Assembly (NCBI RefSeq): GCF_015277815.1
Contig: NZ_CP063813.1
Location: 2,852,001-2,916,000 of the forward strand
Origin: Microbacterium atlanticum
GTDB taxonomy: Bacteria > Actinomycetota > Actinomycetes > Actinomycetales > Microbacteriaceae
DNA: 64,000 nt
Direction of reading: 5' to 3'
Shown: positions 1-8,040 of the stretch, in pieces
How positions within the stretch are numbered: position 1 is the first letter of the stretch
Layout of the letters: each line of letters begins with the position of its first letter
Made by a program: the position numbers and the translations under genes
Notes under the pieces: generated by a model
Seen by the model: only the letters and a program-made list of their open reading frames with translations
Told to the model about the DNA's origin: nothing
Database searches by the model: none

Positions 1-203
1 AAACTACTCGGCACGCCCGCACGCGGCGTATGGACGCTTGTCCGAACATCGCTGCCGCCCATGCGCCATAAGGTCCGCATGGAACGCGCCAGGCGGCCCG
101 CCGCACACGGGGAGGACTGGCCCGATGTATGACGCGCGGGCGTCCCCCGATGATTAGCGTCGACTTGCCCGCCGCACGGCCACAGAACAGGATTCGCCCG
201 CGC
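1..203. other. Left-edge region with a possible 10-codon leader
   Basis: No full gene is recognisable before the tautomerase. A good ribosome binding site (ggggagg, about 110-116) precedes an ATG at 125 that opens a 10-codon frame (MYDARASPDD, stop at 155-157). Four bases on, the ATG at 129 would extend the tautomerase frame by 25 residues. Either the site serves a short leader peptide, or the longer tautomerase start is the real one. The sequence alone cannot decide. Confidence 0.25.
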
Positions 204-575
204 ATGCCGCTGATCACCATCACCTATTCGCCCGACACCGTATCCCTCGATGACCTGCGCGATGCCCTGACGCCCATCGCGCGTGTCACGGCTGACCATC
301 TCGGACTCCTCCCGACCGATCTCGGGGTCGAGGTGCGCCCGCCGTCGGAACTGACGCTGCATCAGCGTTCCGTCTCGATCGTGTTCGACAGTTCGCCAGA
401 CCCGGCCGGCGAGCGCGCCGCGCTGCTGCCCGGACTCGCCGACCTTCTCGTCCGGACCGTGGCCGATCACCTCGTTTCACGCGGGCTGACGCCGGATGTC
501 GGCGCGTTCGTCCGGATCTTCGCAGCAGGCTCCTACGCGGCGAACATCGCGACGTCGTCGCCGGTGGCGCCATGA
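204..575 (+). CDS. Tautomerase-family protein (4-OT/MIF fold), putative
   Basis: A 123-residue protein starting MPLITITY. In the tautomerase superfamily the initiator Met is removed and Pro-1 is the catalytic base; the start at 204 puts Pro in that place, whereas the in-frame ATG at 129 would bury it and remove the activity. I therefore prefer 204, although its ribosome binding site (aacagga near 185-191) is weaker and farther away than the one that suits 129. The length fits the cis-CaaD/MSAD-type long tautomerases rather than the 62-residue 4-OT type. The stop overlaps the next start by 4 bp (ATGA), so the two genes are probably co-translated. The substrate is unknown. Confidence 0.6.
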   Translation: MPLITITYSPDTVSLDDLRDALTPIARVTADHLGLLPTDLGVEVRPPSELTLHQRSVSIVFDSSPDPAGERAALLPGLADLLVRTVADHLVSRGLTPDVGAFVRIFAAGSYAANIATSSPVAP

Positions 576-1462
576 AGAAGGCGTTCGTCACCGGAGCGGG
601 CGGCTACGTCGGATCCCGCCTGGTCACCGAGCTCTCCGAGAATGGCTGGAGGGTGACGGGCCTCGCTCACACCGATGCCGACGCCGAAACGGTGCGTCGT
701 GCCGGCGCGACGGTCGCCCACGGCGGGCTCGACGACATCGACGTGCTCCGCCGTCATGCCGCGGAGTCCGACGCCGTACTGCACCTCGCATTCCGCCACG
801 ATCTGGCCGACTACTCCGAGGCCGTGGCGATCGACCGTCGCACCATCCGGATTCTCGCGGAATCGTTGAGCCCCGGAGGACGCCTCGCCACAACGGGTGC
901 GACGGCGTCGCTGCCTGCCGCGTCGGCCGGCACAGAGGACGATCTTGCCGATCCCGCCGCGCCGCGCGTCGGCAGCGAAGAGGAGACGGGTGCCGTGCGG
1001 GCATCGGGCGTCGGTGCCACACTCGTTCGCCTTCCTCCGTCGGTGCACGGACCCGACGACGTCCGCGGCTTCGTGACGCGACTGCTGGCGCTCGCGCAGG
1101 CGTCGGGCCGCTCGGCCTATGTCGGTGATGGCGAATTCCTCTGGCCTGCCGTTCACAAGGACGACGCCGTGCGTGTCTACCGCGCGGCCGTCGAGACCGA
1201 AGAGGCCCCGGCTGTGCTGCACGCCGTCGGCGAGGAGGGCGTGCCGTTCCGCCGGATCGCCGAGGCGATCGGTGCACGCGCCGGGGTGCCGACGGTATCT
1301 CTCGACCTCGCGGCCGCGGCCGAGCACTTCGGTCCCCTGGCGCGGTTCGCGACGCTTCACAATCCCACGTCGAGTGCGCTGACCCGCGCCCGCACCGGCT
1401 GGGCACCCACCGGCCCCACGCTGCTGGCCGACATCGCGGACACCGCCGTGTACGCGTCCTGA
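572..1462 (+). CDS. NAD(P)-binding SDR-like epimerase/dehydratase family protein
   Basis: 296 residues. The N terminus carries a Rossmann nucleotide-binding motif (TGAGGYVGSRL, about residues 8-18), as in extended or atypical short-chain dehydrogenases. I do not see the YxxxK catalytic pair where it should lie (about residues 130-160; the stretch there reads RVGSEEETGAVRAS), so it is probably an atypical SDR with another acid/base residue or a non-redox role. It overlaps the upstream tautomerase by 4 bp and is followed by a strong hairpin at 1468-1498, so the pair may form a short transcript. The substrate is not deducible. Confidence 0.75.
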   Translation: MKKAFVTGAGGYVGSRLVTELSENGWRVTGLAHTDADAETVRRAGATVAHGGLDDIDVLRRHAAESDAVLHLAFRHDLADYSEAVAIDRRTIRILAESLSPGGRLATTGATASLPAASAGTEDDLADPAAPRVGSEEETGAVRASGVGATLVRLPPSVHGPDDVRGFVTRLLALAQASGRSAYVGDGEFLWPAVHKDDAVRVYRAAVETEEAPAVLHAVGEEGVPFRRIAEAIGARAGVPTVSLDLAAAAEHFGPLARFATLHNPTSSALTRARTGWAPTGPTLLADIADTAVYAS

Positions 1463-1467
1463 GCGCC

Positions 1468-1498
1468 GCGGTGTCCCACGCTGTCCGTGGGGCACCGC
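1468..1498. terminator. Hairpin between SDR-like gene and MFS gene
   Basis: A 13-bp stem with one G-U pair (gcggtgtcccacg against cgtggggcaccgc) and a 5-nt loop, beginning 5 bp after the stop at 1462. There is no T-run, as is common in high-GC actinobacteria. The upstream in-frame ATG for the MFS gene (1471) lies inside this stem, which is one reason to place the MFS start at 1537. Confidence 0.5.
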
Positions 1499-1536
1499 CG
1501 CCGGGTTTCACCGATCCACCCCGCACTGAAGGAGTC

Positions 1537-2808
1537 ATGTCCGCCGTCGATCATCTTGAAGAATCGGCCCCACCCTCCCGACTCAGCACGCCTCCGGCAG
1601 CCCGACCAGTGTTGCTGGCCACCGGTCTTCTGCTCGTGGCGAGCAATCTGCGCGTCGGTGTGGCTTCGGTCGGGCCGGTGGTCGCAGACATCCAGGATCA
1701 CATCGGCGTGGGGCCCATCGCCGTGGGCGCACTCACGTCGATCCCCGTCCTCGCGTTCGGACTGTTCGCCTTCGCTGCGCCGACGCTCATCCGGCGCACG
1801 GGTCTGCACCGGCTGCTGGGGTTGGCCATGCTCGTGCTGCTCGGCGGCATCCTTCTCCGCCTGCATCCGTCGATCCTCGCCCTGTTCGCCGGCACAGTGC
1901 TCGTCGGCGCGGCGATCGCCGTGAGCAACGTCATCATGCCCGCAGCGGTGAAGGAAGGTTTTCCGCAACGGACCGGGCTCATGATGGGGCTGTACTCGAC
2001 CGCCCTATTCGTCGGCGCCGCCTTGGCGTCCGGGCTGACCGTACCGCTCGCAACTGCCACCGGCGGCGACTGGAGAACGGCGCTGGCGTGCTGGTCGATC
2101 CCCGTCGCGGTGGCCGCCGTCGTCTGGATGCCCCAGATGCTGCGGCGTCCCGGCAACACCGGCCGGGGTCGCGTCGCGGCACCGCGAGGGGCGGGTGAGC
2201 CTGAGTTCCGCGCTCTCCTGACCGATCCCACGGCGATTGCGGTGACGATCTTCATGGGCGCGCAGTCGACGGCGTACTACGCGACCCTGGCCTGGCTCCC
2301 AGCCCTCCTGCAGGACGCCGGCATGACGGCGGCCGAGGCCGGCTGGATGCTGGCGTTCACCGCTGTCCCGGGCACGGTGGCTTCGCTGATCACCCCTGTC
2401 ATCGCGCGGCGCATACGCCCGGTATGGCTGCCGATGCTCCTCGCGGGGGCGATGACCGCGACCGCGTATGCGGGGCTCGTTACCCATGCGGTCTCTGGCG
2501 CGTATCTGTGGATGGCTCTCCTCGGAATCGGCCAGGGCGCGTCCCTCAGCCTAGGCCTCAGCTACATCGTGTGGCGCTCGCCCGACGTGCACCACACGGG
2601 ACAACTGTCGACCATGGCGCAGGGCTTCGGGTACCTGCTGGCGAGCCTCGGTCCGCTCAGCCTCGGAGCCCTGCACGCCGTGACGGATGACTGGGTCGGA
2701 CCGATCGCGGCCTTGTGCGCACTTCTCACGGCGCAGCTCATCGCGGGCGCTGTCGCCAGCCGCGAGAGGCACATTCTCGTTGCTCCGGGCGAGTCTGGGC
2801 CGCGCTAG
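1537..2808 (+). CDS. MFS transporter (CynX/NimT-like)
   Basis: 423 residues with about twelve hydrophobic segments and a short polar N terminus, the layout of the CynX/NimT branch of the major facilitator superfamily (cyanate, nitroimidazole or other small organic anions). ATG 1537 has a gaaggag ribosome binding site 3 nt upstream; an earlier in-frame ATG at 1471 lies in a hairpin and would add a proline-rich leader. The stop codon TAG (2806-2808) is part of the 6-bp target site taken by the downstream insertion sequence, so the gene kept its end despite the insertion. Substrate unknown; the preceding enzymes make a small carboxylate plausible. Confidence 0.8.
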   Translation: MSAVDHLEESAPPSRLSTPPAARPVLLATGLLLVASNLRVGVASVGPVVADIQDHIGVGPIAVGALTSIPVLAFGLFAFAAPTLIRRTGLHRLLGLAMLVLLGGILLRLHPSILALFAGTVLVGAAIAVSNVIMPAAVKEGFPQRTGLMMGLYSTALFVGAALASGLTVPLATATGGDWRTALACWSIPVAVAAVVWMPQMLRRPGNTGRGRVAAPRGAGEPEFRALLTDPTAIAVTIFMGAQSTAYYATLAWLPALLQDAGMTAAEAGWMLAFTAVPGTVASLITPVIARRIRPVWLPMLLAGAMTATAYAGLVTHAVSGAYLWMALLGIGQGASLSLGLSYIVWRSPDVHHTGQLSTMAQGFGYLLASLGPLSLGALHAVTDDWVGPIAALCALLTAQLIAGAVASRERHILVAPGESGPR

Positions 2809-2809
2809 G
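2804..2809. repeat. Left target-site duplication of the IS481-type element (gctagg)
   Basis: The 6-bp gctagg immediately left of the element is repeated exactly at 3867-3872. It fits the NCTAGN target consensus reported for Bordetella IS481. It contains the TAG stop of the MFS gene. Confidence 0.9.
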
Positions 2810-2833
2810 TGTACTGACCCGGATCGTTGTTGA
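2810..2833 (+). repeat. IS left inverted repeat (IRL)
   Basis: 24 bp starting TGTACTGACC and ending CGTTGTTGA; matches the reverse complement of 3843-3866 at 21 of 24 positions. Confidence 0.9.
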
Positions 2834-2838
2834 CGTAG

Positions 2839-2902
2839 GAGAAGCCTCCGGTGTCGAGTTGGAGCTGTCTAGTTCTGCAGCTCGAGCACACGGAGGCTTC
2901 TC
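2839..2902 (+). promoter_or_regulatory. Fold-back hairpin covering the transposase ribosome binding site
   Basis: A perfect 12-bp inverted repeat (gagaagcctccg at 2839-2850, cggaggcttctc at 2891-2902) with a second inner inverted repeat (gagctg/cagctc). The right arm contains the Shine-Dalgarno ggagg (2892-2896) and ends one base before the GTG start. In a read-through transcript from the MFS gene the ribosome binding site would be paired with cctcc at 2845-2849. A weak -35-like ttgacg at 2830-2835 could drive a transcript starting inside the hairpin, which would leave the site free. Confidence 0.7.
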
Positions 2903-3871
2903 GTGTCCCACGCTAATGCCCGGCTGACTCCGGCCGGCAGGTTGATCATGGTCCAGCGCATCCAGTCGGGGCGTGCCGTTGCGCACGTCGCGGCTGAGAT
3001 GGGGATATCTCGGACGGCGGCATGGCGGTGGTGGCGCCGGTTCAGGGAGCACGGCTCTGCGGGGCTCGTGGACCGCTCCAGCGTCGCGAGGTCGCATCCG
3101 TCGCGAACCAAACCGTGTGTGGAAGCGCGGGTGCGGATCATGCGCCATCTCACTCGCCGCGGCCCGGTGTTCATCGCCGGCAGGCTAGGGATGCACGCTT
3201 CCACGGTCGGCAGGGTGCTACGTCGGCATCGGACGCCGCTGCTGCGCGAGCTGGACCCGGTGACCGGGACGGTGATTCGTGCGACACGTCGCTCCGCGAA
3301 TCGCTACGAGCACGACCATCCCGGGTCGCTGATCCACGTTGACGTGAAGAAGCTCGGCCGCATCCCTGATGGCGGCGGCTGGCGGGCGCACGGCCGCAGC
3401 GAGGAGGTCCGGGGACGCGGGATCGGCTACGACTACGTCCACGCCGCGATCGATGACCACTCGAGGGTCGCGTATGCAGAGATCCACGCCGACGAACGCG
3501 CAAACACCACCGCCGGGTTCCTGGAGCGCGCGATCGGCTTCTACCGCTCCGTCGGCGTCCGCGTCGAGCGAGTGATCACCGACAACGCGACCGTCTACCG
3601 CCGCTCCCACGCGTTCCGCGCCGTGCTCGAAGCGCACGACATCACCCAGAAGTTCATCCGCCCGCACTGCCCCTGGACAAACGGGAAGATCGAGCGACTC
3701 AACCGTACCCTCGCCACCGAATGGGCCTACGCCCGCGCCTTCACCTCGAACGCGGAACGAGCAGCAACCTTGCCCTCCTGGCTCGACCACTACAACCTAG
3801 ACAGGCACCACCTCGGCATCAGAGGCATCCCCATCGACCGAATCAACAACGGTCGAGGTCAGTACAGCTAG
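2903..3871 (+). CDS. IS481-family transposase (DDE)
   Basis: 322 residues starting at GTG 2903 with ggagg 6 nt upstream. The N-terminal third is a helix-turn-helix region rich in Arg/Trp (AAWRWWRRFREHG); the catalytic core has all three acidic residues in recognisable settings: Asp in LIHVDVKKLG, Asp in VITDNATVY and Glu in WTNGKIERLNRTL. Length is typical for IS481. The last codon, AGC, takes only its first base from the element; the stop TAG (3869-3871) comes from the target duplication, so the C terminus depends on the insertion site. Confidence 0.95.
   Translation: MSHANARLTPAGRLIMVQRIQSGRAVAHVAAEMGISRTAAWRWWRRFREHGSAGLVDRSSVARSHPSRTKPCVEARVRIMRHLTRRGPVFIAGRLGMHASTVGRVLRRHRTPLLRELDPVTGTVIRATRRSANRYEHDHPGSLIHVDVKKLGRIPDGGGWRAHGRSEEVRGRGIGYDYVHAAIDDHSRVAYAEIHADERANTTAGFLERAIGFYRSVGVRVERVITDNATVYRRSHAFRAVLEAHDITQKFIRPHCPWTNGKIERLNRTLATEWAYARAFTSNAERAATLPSWLDHYNLDRHHLGIRGIPIDRINNGRGQYS
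3843..3866 (-). repeat. IS right inverted repeat (IRR)
   Basis: 24 bp inside the 3' end of the transposase gene; its reverse complement matches the left repeat at 21 of 24 positions and ends at the outer TGTACTGACC. Confidence 0.9.
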
Positions 3872-3872
3872 G
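3867..3872. repeat. Right target-site duplication (gctagg)
   Basis: Exact copy of 2804-2809. It supplies the TAG that stops the transposase. Confidence 0.9.
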
Positions 3873-4053
3873 GCCCACGCGACGATTCGTCGATCGTGGC
3901 CGGTGAAGCCAGGCGCATGACCCGACGGTCCGGTCGTGCGCCGGCAGTGTACGGTCACCGGGCGAGCCGCTTCTGCACCGACGCCCGGTGATCGGCGATG
4001 CCAGTCTTTCCACCCAGCGCGGGTGGTCCGCCCAGTGATACAGGTGTCCGAGT

Positions 4054-4063
4054 GGTCCGGACC
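4054..4063. promoter_or_regulatory. Palindrome ggtccggacc, candidate operator
   Basis: Perfect 10-bp palindrome inside agtggtccggaccgattt. The TGGTC...GACC arrangement resembles operators of FadR-type GntR regulators, but no GntR gene is in the window, so this is only a candidate. Confidence 0.25.
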
Positions 4064-4167
4064 GATTTGGCCAATCGAACATACCGTGACGCTGGACCGG
4101 GTCACTACCTTGGCCAGCCAGAGCCGCTTCACCCGAACTCGGCCGGCCAGACCGGATTCCAGCGCAG

Positions 4168-4184
4168 TGTTTCCGGCGTGTTTC
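4168..4184 (+). promoter_or_regulatory. Direct-repeat motif TGTTTC-N5-TGTTTC, copy 1
   Basis: TGTTTCCGGCGTGTTTC about 40 bp before the ABC permease start. The two TGTTTC units are 11 bp apart, one helical turn. A 16/17-identical copy lies at 22185-22201 beside the monooxygenase gene of the TetR unit, suggesting a regulator shared by both loci. Confidence 0.4.
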
Positions 4185-4224
4185 CGAGGTCCACTCCGTC
4201 GCGCCCATCACACCGAAGGACCCT

Positions 4225-5289
4225 GTGATCGATCAGCAATCTGCTCCACTCGCCCCCGATACGGTGAGCGCATTCCTCGTGGAACGGCCACCGACCTCCC
4301 GATTCCGCGCGTTCCGTCGGCATCCGGTGGTGCGGTTCCTGGTGACCCGCGTCCTCGCCGGCCTCGGGACACTCGTGATCGTGTCGTTTGTGATTTACGC
4401 GGCGACACGAGCCCTTCCTGGGGATGCCGTCGAGATCATCCTCGGCCGCAACGCCACCCCCGAACTGGTCGCCGAGTTGCGCAGCCGGCTCGGATTGGAC
4501 CAGTCGCTGCTGGAGGGCTGGTGGAACTGGTTCACCGCCGCCCTCGCCGGGGACCTCGGCGTATCGACCGCAGCCCTCGCACAGGGCAACACCGTGTATG
4601 TCGCCGACCAGATCGCCGGGCCGCTGACCAACAGCCTGATCCTCGCCGTGACCACTCTCGTCATCCTCATCCCGCTCTGCCTCGCTCTTGGCACCTGGAT
4701 GGGACTTCGCGCCGGCCGACTCGGTGATCGCGTCGCCTCCCAGACGATGCTCGTTCTGGGATCGCTGCCTGAGTTCGTCCTCGGCACGTTCCTCATCGCG
4801 ATCTTCTTCGCCTGGCTGCACGTGCTGCCGCCGCTCGCGATGGTCGGCCCCGCAGGACCGCTGGCCGATCCCAGTGCGCTGATCCTGCCGATCCTCACGC
4901 TCCTGGGAGTGCTCGTCGCATTCGTGGCTCGGCAGATCCGCGCCGGTGTGATCGAGTCGCTCCGCCAGGAGTACGTCACCATGGCCCGTCTTTCGGGCAT
5001 CCGTGAAGGTCGCGTCGTGCGCGCGTACGCACTGCGCAACTCCCTGGCGCCCGGAGTACAGGCCATCGCACAGTCGATGCAGTATCTGGTCGGCGGCATC
5101 ATCGTCGTCGAGGCACTCTTCGCCTATCCCGGCATCGGACAGACGCTCGTCAACGCCATCTCCCTACGCGACATCGCGCTGGTGCAAGCCATCGCGCTCA
5201 TCCTCGCAGCGACGTACATCATCATCAACATTCTCGCTGACCTGCTGGTGATGCTGCTGGTCCCGACGCTGAGGACGGCCGGACGATGA
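4225..5289 (+). CDS. Opp/Dpp-type ABC transporter permease 1 (DppB/OppB-like)
   Basis: 354 residues. The first inner-membrane channel subunit of a peptide/nickel-class (PepT) importer. A 35-residue cytoplasmic N terminus precedes about six membrane segments; the cytoplasmic loop that contacts the ATPase is recognisable (EYVTMARLSGIREGRV), followed by the conserved AYPGIG region typical of this subunit. GTG start with a gaagga ribosome binding site. It is the first gene of a four-gene operon and overlaps permease 2 by 4 bp. Substrate unknown: this transporter class carries peptides, opines, glycosides and other small solutes. Confidence 0.9.
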   Translation: MIDQQSAPLAPDTVSAFLVERPPTSRFRAFRRHPVVRFLVTRVLAGLGTLVIVSFVIYAATRALPGDAVEIILGRNATPELVAELRSRLGLDQSLLEGWWNWFTAALAGDLGVSTAALAQGNTVYVADQIAGPLTNSLILAVTTLVILIPLCLALGTWMGLRAGRLGDRVASQTMLVLGSLPEFVLGTFLIAIFFAWLHVLPPLAMVGPAGPLADPSALILPILTLLGVLVAFVARQIRAGVIESLRQEYVTMARLSGIREGRVVRAYALRNSLAPGVQAIAQSMQYLVGGIIVVEALFAYPGIGQTLVNAISLRDIALVQAIALILAATYIIINILADLLVMLLVPTLRTAGR

Positions 5290-6152
5290 CCGCTCTGATC
5301 TCTCCACCGCGGCTTGACGACCGGAGGCGCCGAGTACGGATGCCGCGCACGCTGCGCTCGGGCGAGGGACTCGTCGGGACGATCCTTCTCGTGCTCATCG
5401 TGGCGATCGCCGTGCTCGGCCCGCTCGTCGCCCCCTACCCGCTCGATGCGCCGGTCGGCATTCCGGGGGCGCCGCCGAGCGCTGCCTTCCCCCTCGGCAC
5501 CGACTTCATCGGGCGCGACGTGCTGAGCCGGGTCCTGTACGGCGGTGCATCAGTGCTCGCTGTCGTCTCGATCACGATCGTGCTGACGTACCTTATCGGC
5601 GTCGCGGTAGGCATGGCCTCCGGCCTGCTGCACCCCCTGTTCGGGGCCGTCACGATGCGCACGATCGACATCATCATGTCCATCCCCTCGCTCCTGCTGA
5701 TCCTCGTGCTCATCAGCGGCATGGGAAGTGAGACGTGGGTGCTCGTGCTCGGCATGGTGCTGGTGCTGTTCCCCGGCGTGGCGCGCATTGTGCGTACCGC
5801 GACAATGGAGATCGCGACGCGCAGCTACATCGAGGCGGCGTGGACGCGTGGCGAGAACTGGATCTGGGTGGCTGCCCGCGAGGTCTTCCCGAATATCTCC
5901 CATGTCGTCTTCGCTGACCTCGGCGTTCGATTCTCGAGCGCCGTGATCCTCTCGGCCAGCGTGAACTTCCTGGGACTCGGGGCTCAGCCGCCTGCCGCGA
6001 ACTGGGGACTGCTGGTGGCCGAGAACCGCGACTACATCGGCACCAATGTCTGGGCTGTCCTCGTTCCCTCCATCCTCCTCGCGTTGCTCGTCATCTCGGT
6101 GAACCTGCTGAGCGAGGCATATGTCCGCAGCCTCGGAAGGTCGAGACTTTGA
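5286..6152 (+). CDS. Opp/Dpp-type ABC transporter permease 2 (DppC/OppC-like)
   Basis: 288 residues, starting with ATG in a 4-bp overlap with permease 1. After a basic cytoplasmic N terminus it has about six membrane segments, the LGTDFIGRDVLSRVL motif typical of the C-type subunit, and an EAA-type ATPase contact loop (SYIEAAWTRGENW). It pairs with the upstream permease to form the channel. It ends in a TTGA overlap with the ATPase gene, so all three are translationally coupled. Confidence 0.9.
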   Translation: MTALISPPRLDDRRRRVRMPRTLRSGEGLVGTILLVLIVAIAVLGPLVAPYPLDAPVGIPGAPPSAAFPLGTDFIGRDVLSRVLYGGASVLAVVSITIVLTYLIGVAVGMASGLLHPLFGAVTMRTIDIIMSIPSLLLILVLISGMGSETWVLVLGMVLVLFPGVARIVRTATMEIATRSYIEAAWTRGENWIWVAAREVFPNISHVVFADLGVRFSSAVILSASVNFLGLGAQPPAANWGLLVAENRDYIGTNVWAVLVPSILLALLVISVNLLSEAYVRSLGRSRL

Positions 6153-7993
6153 ACCCCGAACGCCCTGTCGTCCTCGACCTCGCAGGTCTCGTCATCCGAA
6201 ACCGGGAAGGCGCCGCGATCGTCGACGGCGTCGACCTCCGGCTCCACGAAGGCGAGGTCATGGTGCTCGCCGGCGAATCGGGATCGGGGAAGACGACGGT
6301 CGCCCTGTCTCTCCTCGGCCACTGCGGAGACGGCCTCACGATCACCGCGGGAAGCCTCGAGATCGCGGGAACGCCGATGCGCATGGACGACTCCATGCGC
6401 TCCAGCCGTGGATCGGTCATCGCCTACGTGCCACAGGATCCTAAGCGGGCGCTCAATCCGGCGCTGCGCATCGGAGACTCGCTGCGCGACGTAGCCCGTG
6501 CGCACGGGATTGCGACCGGAGGACTCGCCGAACGACTGCTTGCATCCGTCGGACTCCCGTCGACCCAGGCCTTCGAGCGACGCTATCCGCATCAACTGTC
6601 GGGGGGCCAGCTGCAGCGTGTGTCGATCGCGGCCGCGCTGGCGTGCGATCCGGCGGTGATCGTGCTGGACGAGCCGACGACCGGTCTCGACGTCGTCACG
6701 CAGGCGAAGATCCTCGACGAACTGCGTCGTGTCCGCGACGAAAAGGGTGTCGCCATGATTTACGTGACCCACGATCTCGGCGTGGCTGCCGAGGTGGCCG
6801 ACCGACTCGCCGTCATGTACGCCGGAGAGCTCGTCGAGGACGGGCCTGCGCGGGACGTGCTCGCGCGTCCACGGCACCCATATACGCGCGGCCTGCTGGC
6901 CTCGATCCCCGATCACGTGTCGCCCCGACGCCTGCAGCCGTTGCCTGGTGTGTCGGTCGCGGTCGGCGAGCGCCCCAGCGGCTGCCACTTCGCTCCTCGC
7001 TGCGGCCAGAAGACCCAGCGGTGTGAGACGGATAAGCCGGCGCTGACCCTGGTCCCGGCGGGTGAAGCGGTGCGGTGCTTCGAGTGGGAGCGGACCCCGC
7101 CGGTGGAGAACATCCCGCTGGAACTCGCGAACCGACCGGCCGATACGCCCACCGCGCGCGTTCCGGTGCTGGCGGTCTCCGCACTGTCCGCACACCACCG
7201 TTCGGCAGGTGAGAAGATCACTGTCGCCCGCGACATCAACTTCGTCATCGAACGCGGGGCGTCGGTAGCGCTGGTCGGCGAGTCGGGGAGCGGGAAGACC
7301 ACGATCGCCCGAACCATCGCCGGCCTCCACTCAGACGCCAGCGGGCAGATCCTGCTCGACGGCACACCCATGCGCCCCGCGGTTCATCAGCGCCCCGTCG
7401 CACAGCGCCGCATGGTGCAGATGGTCTTCCAGAATCCGGCCGAGGCGCTCAATCCGCGCCACACGGTTGCACAGTCGATCGGCCGCACGCTGCGACTCCT
7501 GCGCGGGATGCGCGGCAAGCGGGCTTCTGACGAAGTGGCACGGCTTCTCGACCTGGTTCGCCTGCCGCAGCGTCTTGCCGGACGCTATCCCCTCGAGCTC
7601 TCGGGCGGAGAGCGCCAGCGCGTCGCCATCGCGCGAGGCCTCGCCGCAGACCCGCAGCTGCTGCTGTGCGACGAAGTCACCTCGGCGCTCGACGTCTCGG
7701 TGCAGGCCGCCGTACTCCAGCTCTTGAACGACCTGCGCGGCGAGCTGGGTCTCAGCCTGCTGTTCATCACGCACGACCTGGGCGTCGTTGCGACGGTGGC
7801 CGACGAGGTGCTCGTGCTGCGCGGCGGCAGCGTCGCCGAGCACGGCAGCGCGTCACAGGTGCTTCGTGATCCCCAGCATCCCTACACCCGCACCCTGCTG
7901 GAAGCGGCTCCGTCGATCCAGGCCACCATGCGGCACTGGAAGGACGAGCAGATCGTCCGGGCCCTCGATCCGACAACGCGGGCGTCGGCATGA
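6149..7993 (+). CDS. Fused double ATPase of ABC importer (DppD-DppF/GsiA-like)
   Basis: 614 residues holding both nucleotide-binding domains of the importer. Half 1: Walker A GESGSGKTT (about residue 45), signature LSGGQLQR, Walker B VIVLDEPT. Half 2: Walker A GESGSGKTT (about residue 377), signature LSGGERQR, Walker B LLLCDEVT. Between them is the oligopeptide-type C-terminal extension with the Cys pattern GCHFAPRC...RC...RCF, the segment that binds an iron-sulfur cluster in characterised DppD/OppD proteins. TTG start (6149) with ggaagg upstream, overlapping permease 2 by 4 bp. The fusion explains why there is no separate second ATPase gene. Confidence 0.92.
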   Translation: MNPERPVVLDLAGLVIRNREGAAIVDGVDLRLHEGEVMVLAGESGSGKTTVALSLLGHCGDGLTITAGSLEIAGTPMRMDDSMRSSRGSVIAYVPQDPKRALNPALRIGDSLRDVARAHGIATGGLAERLLASVGLPSTQAFERRYPHQLSGGQLQRVSIAAALACDPAVIVLDEPTTGLDVVTQAKILDELRRVRDEKGVAMIYVTHDLGVAAEVADRLAVMYAGELVEDGPARDVLARPRHPYTRGLLASIPDHVSPRRLQPLPGVSVAVGERPSGCHFAPRCGQKTQRCETDKPALTLVPAGEAVRCFEWERTPPVENIPLELANRPADTPTARVPVLAVSALSAHHRSAGEKITVARDINFVIERGASVALVGESGSGKTTIARTIAGLHSDASGQILLDGTPMRPAVHQRPVAQRRMVQMVFQNPAEALNPRHTVAQSIGRTLRLLRGMRGKRASDEVARLLDLVRLPQRLAGRYPLELSGGERQRVAIARGLAADPQLLLCDEVTSALDVSVQAAVLQLLNDLRGELGLSLLFITHDLGVVATVADEVLVLRGGSVAEHGSASQVLRDPQHPYTRTLLEAAPSIQATMRHWKDEQIVRALDPTTRASA

Positions 7994-8040
7994 CCCGCAC
8001 CAGTCCCCGTCCCATCCACAGCAAGAGTGAGGTTCGCAAG

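Larger units (their letters stand above)
2810..3866 (+). mobile_element. IS481-family insertion sequence, complete
   Basis: A 1057-bp element with imperfect 24-bp terminal inverted repeats (21 of 24 positions match; both ends begin TGTACTGACC and share CGTTGTTGA), flanked by an exact 6-bp direct repeat gctagg. It carries one intact transposase in the same direction as the upstream MFS gene. Intact ends, an intact target duplication and an intact DDE triad suggest a recent and possibly still mobile insertion. The transposase stop codon lies outside the element, in the right target duplication. Confidence 0.92.
3873..4224 (+). other. Leader region of the first ABC operon
   Basis: 352 bp with no credible gene in any frame. 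It presumably holds the promoter of the ABC operon starting at 4225. Two candidate sites are visible and listed separately: the palindrome ggtccggacc (4054-4063) and a direct-repeat motif (4168-4184) that recurs at 22185-22201. I could not place a convincing -35/-10 pair. Confidence 0.5.
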
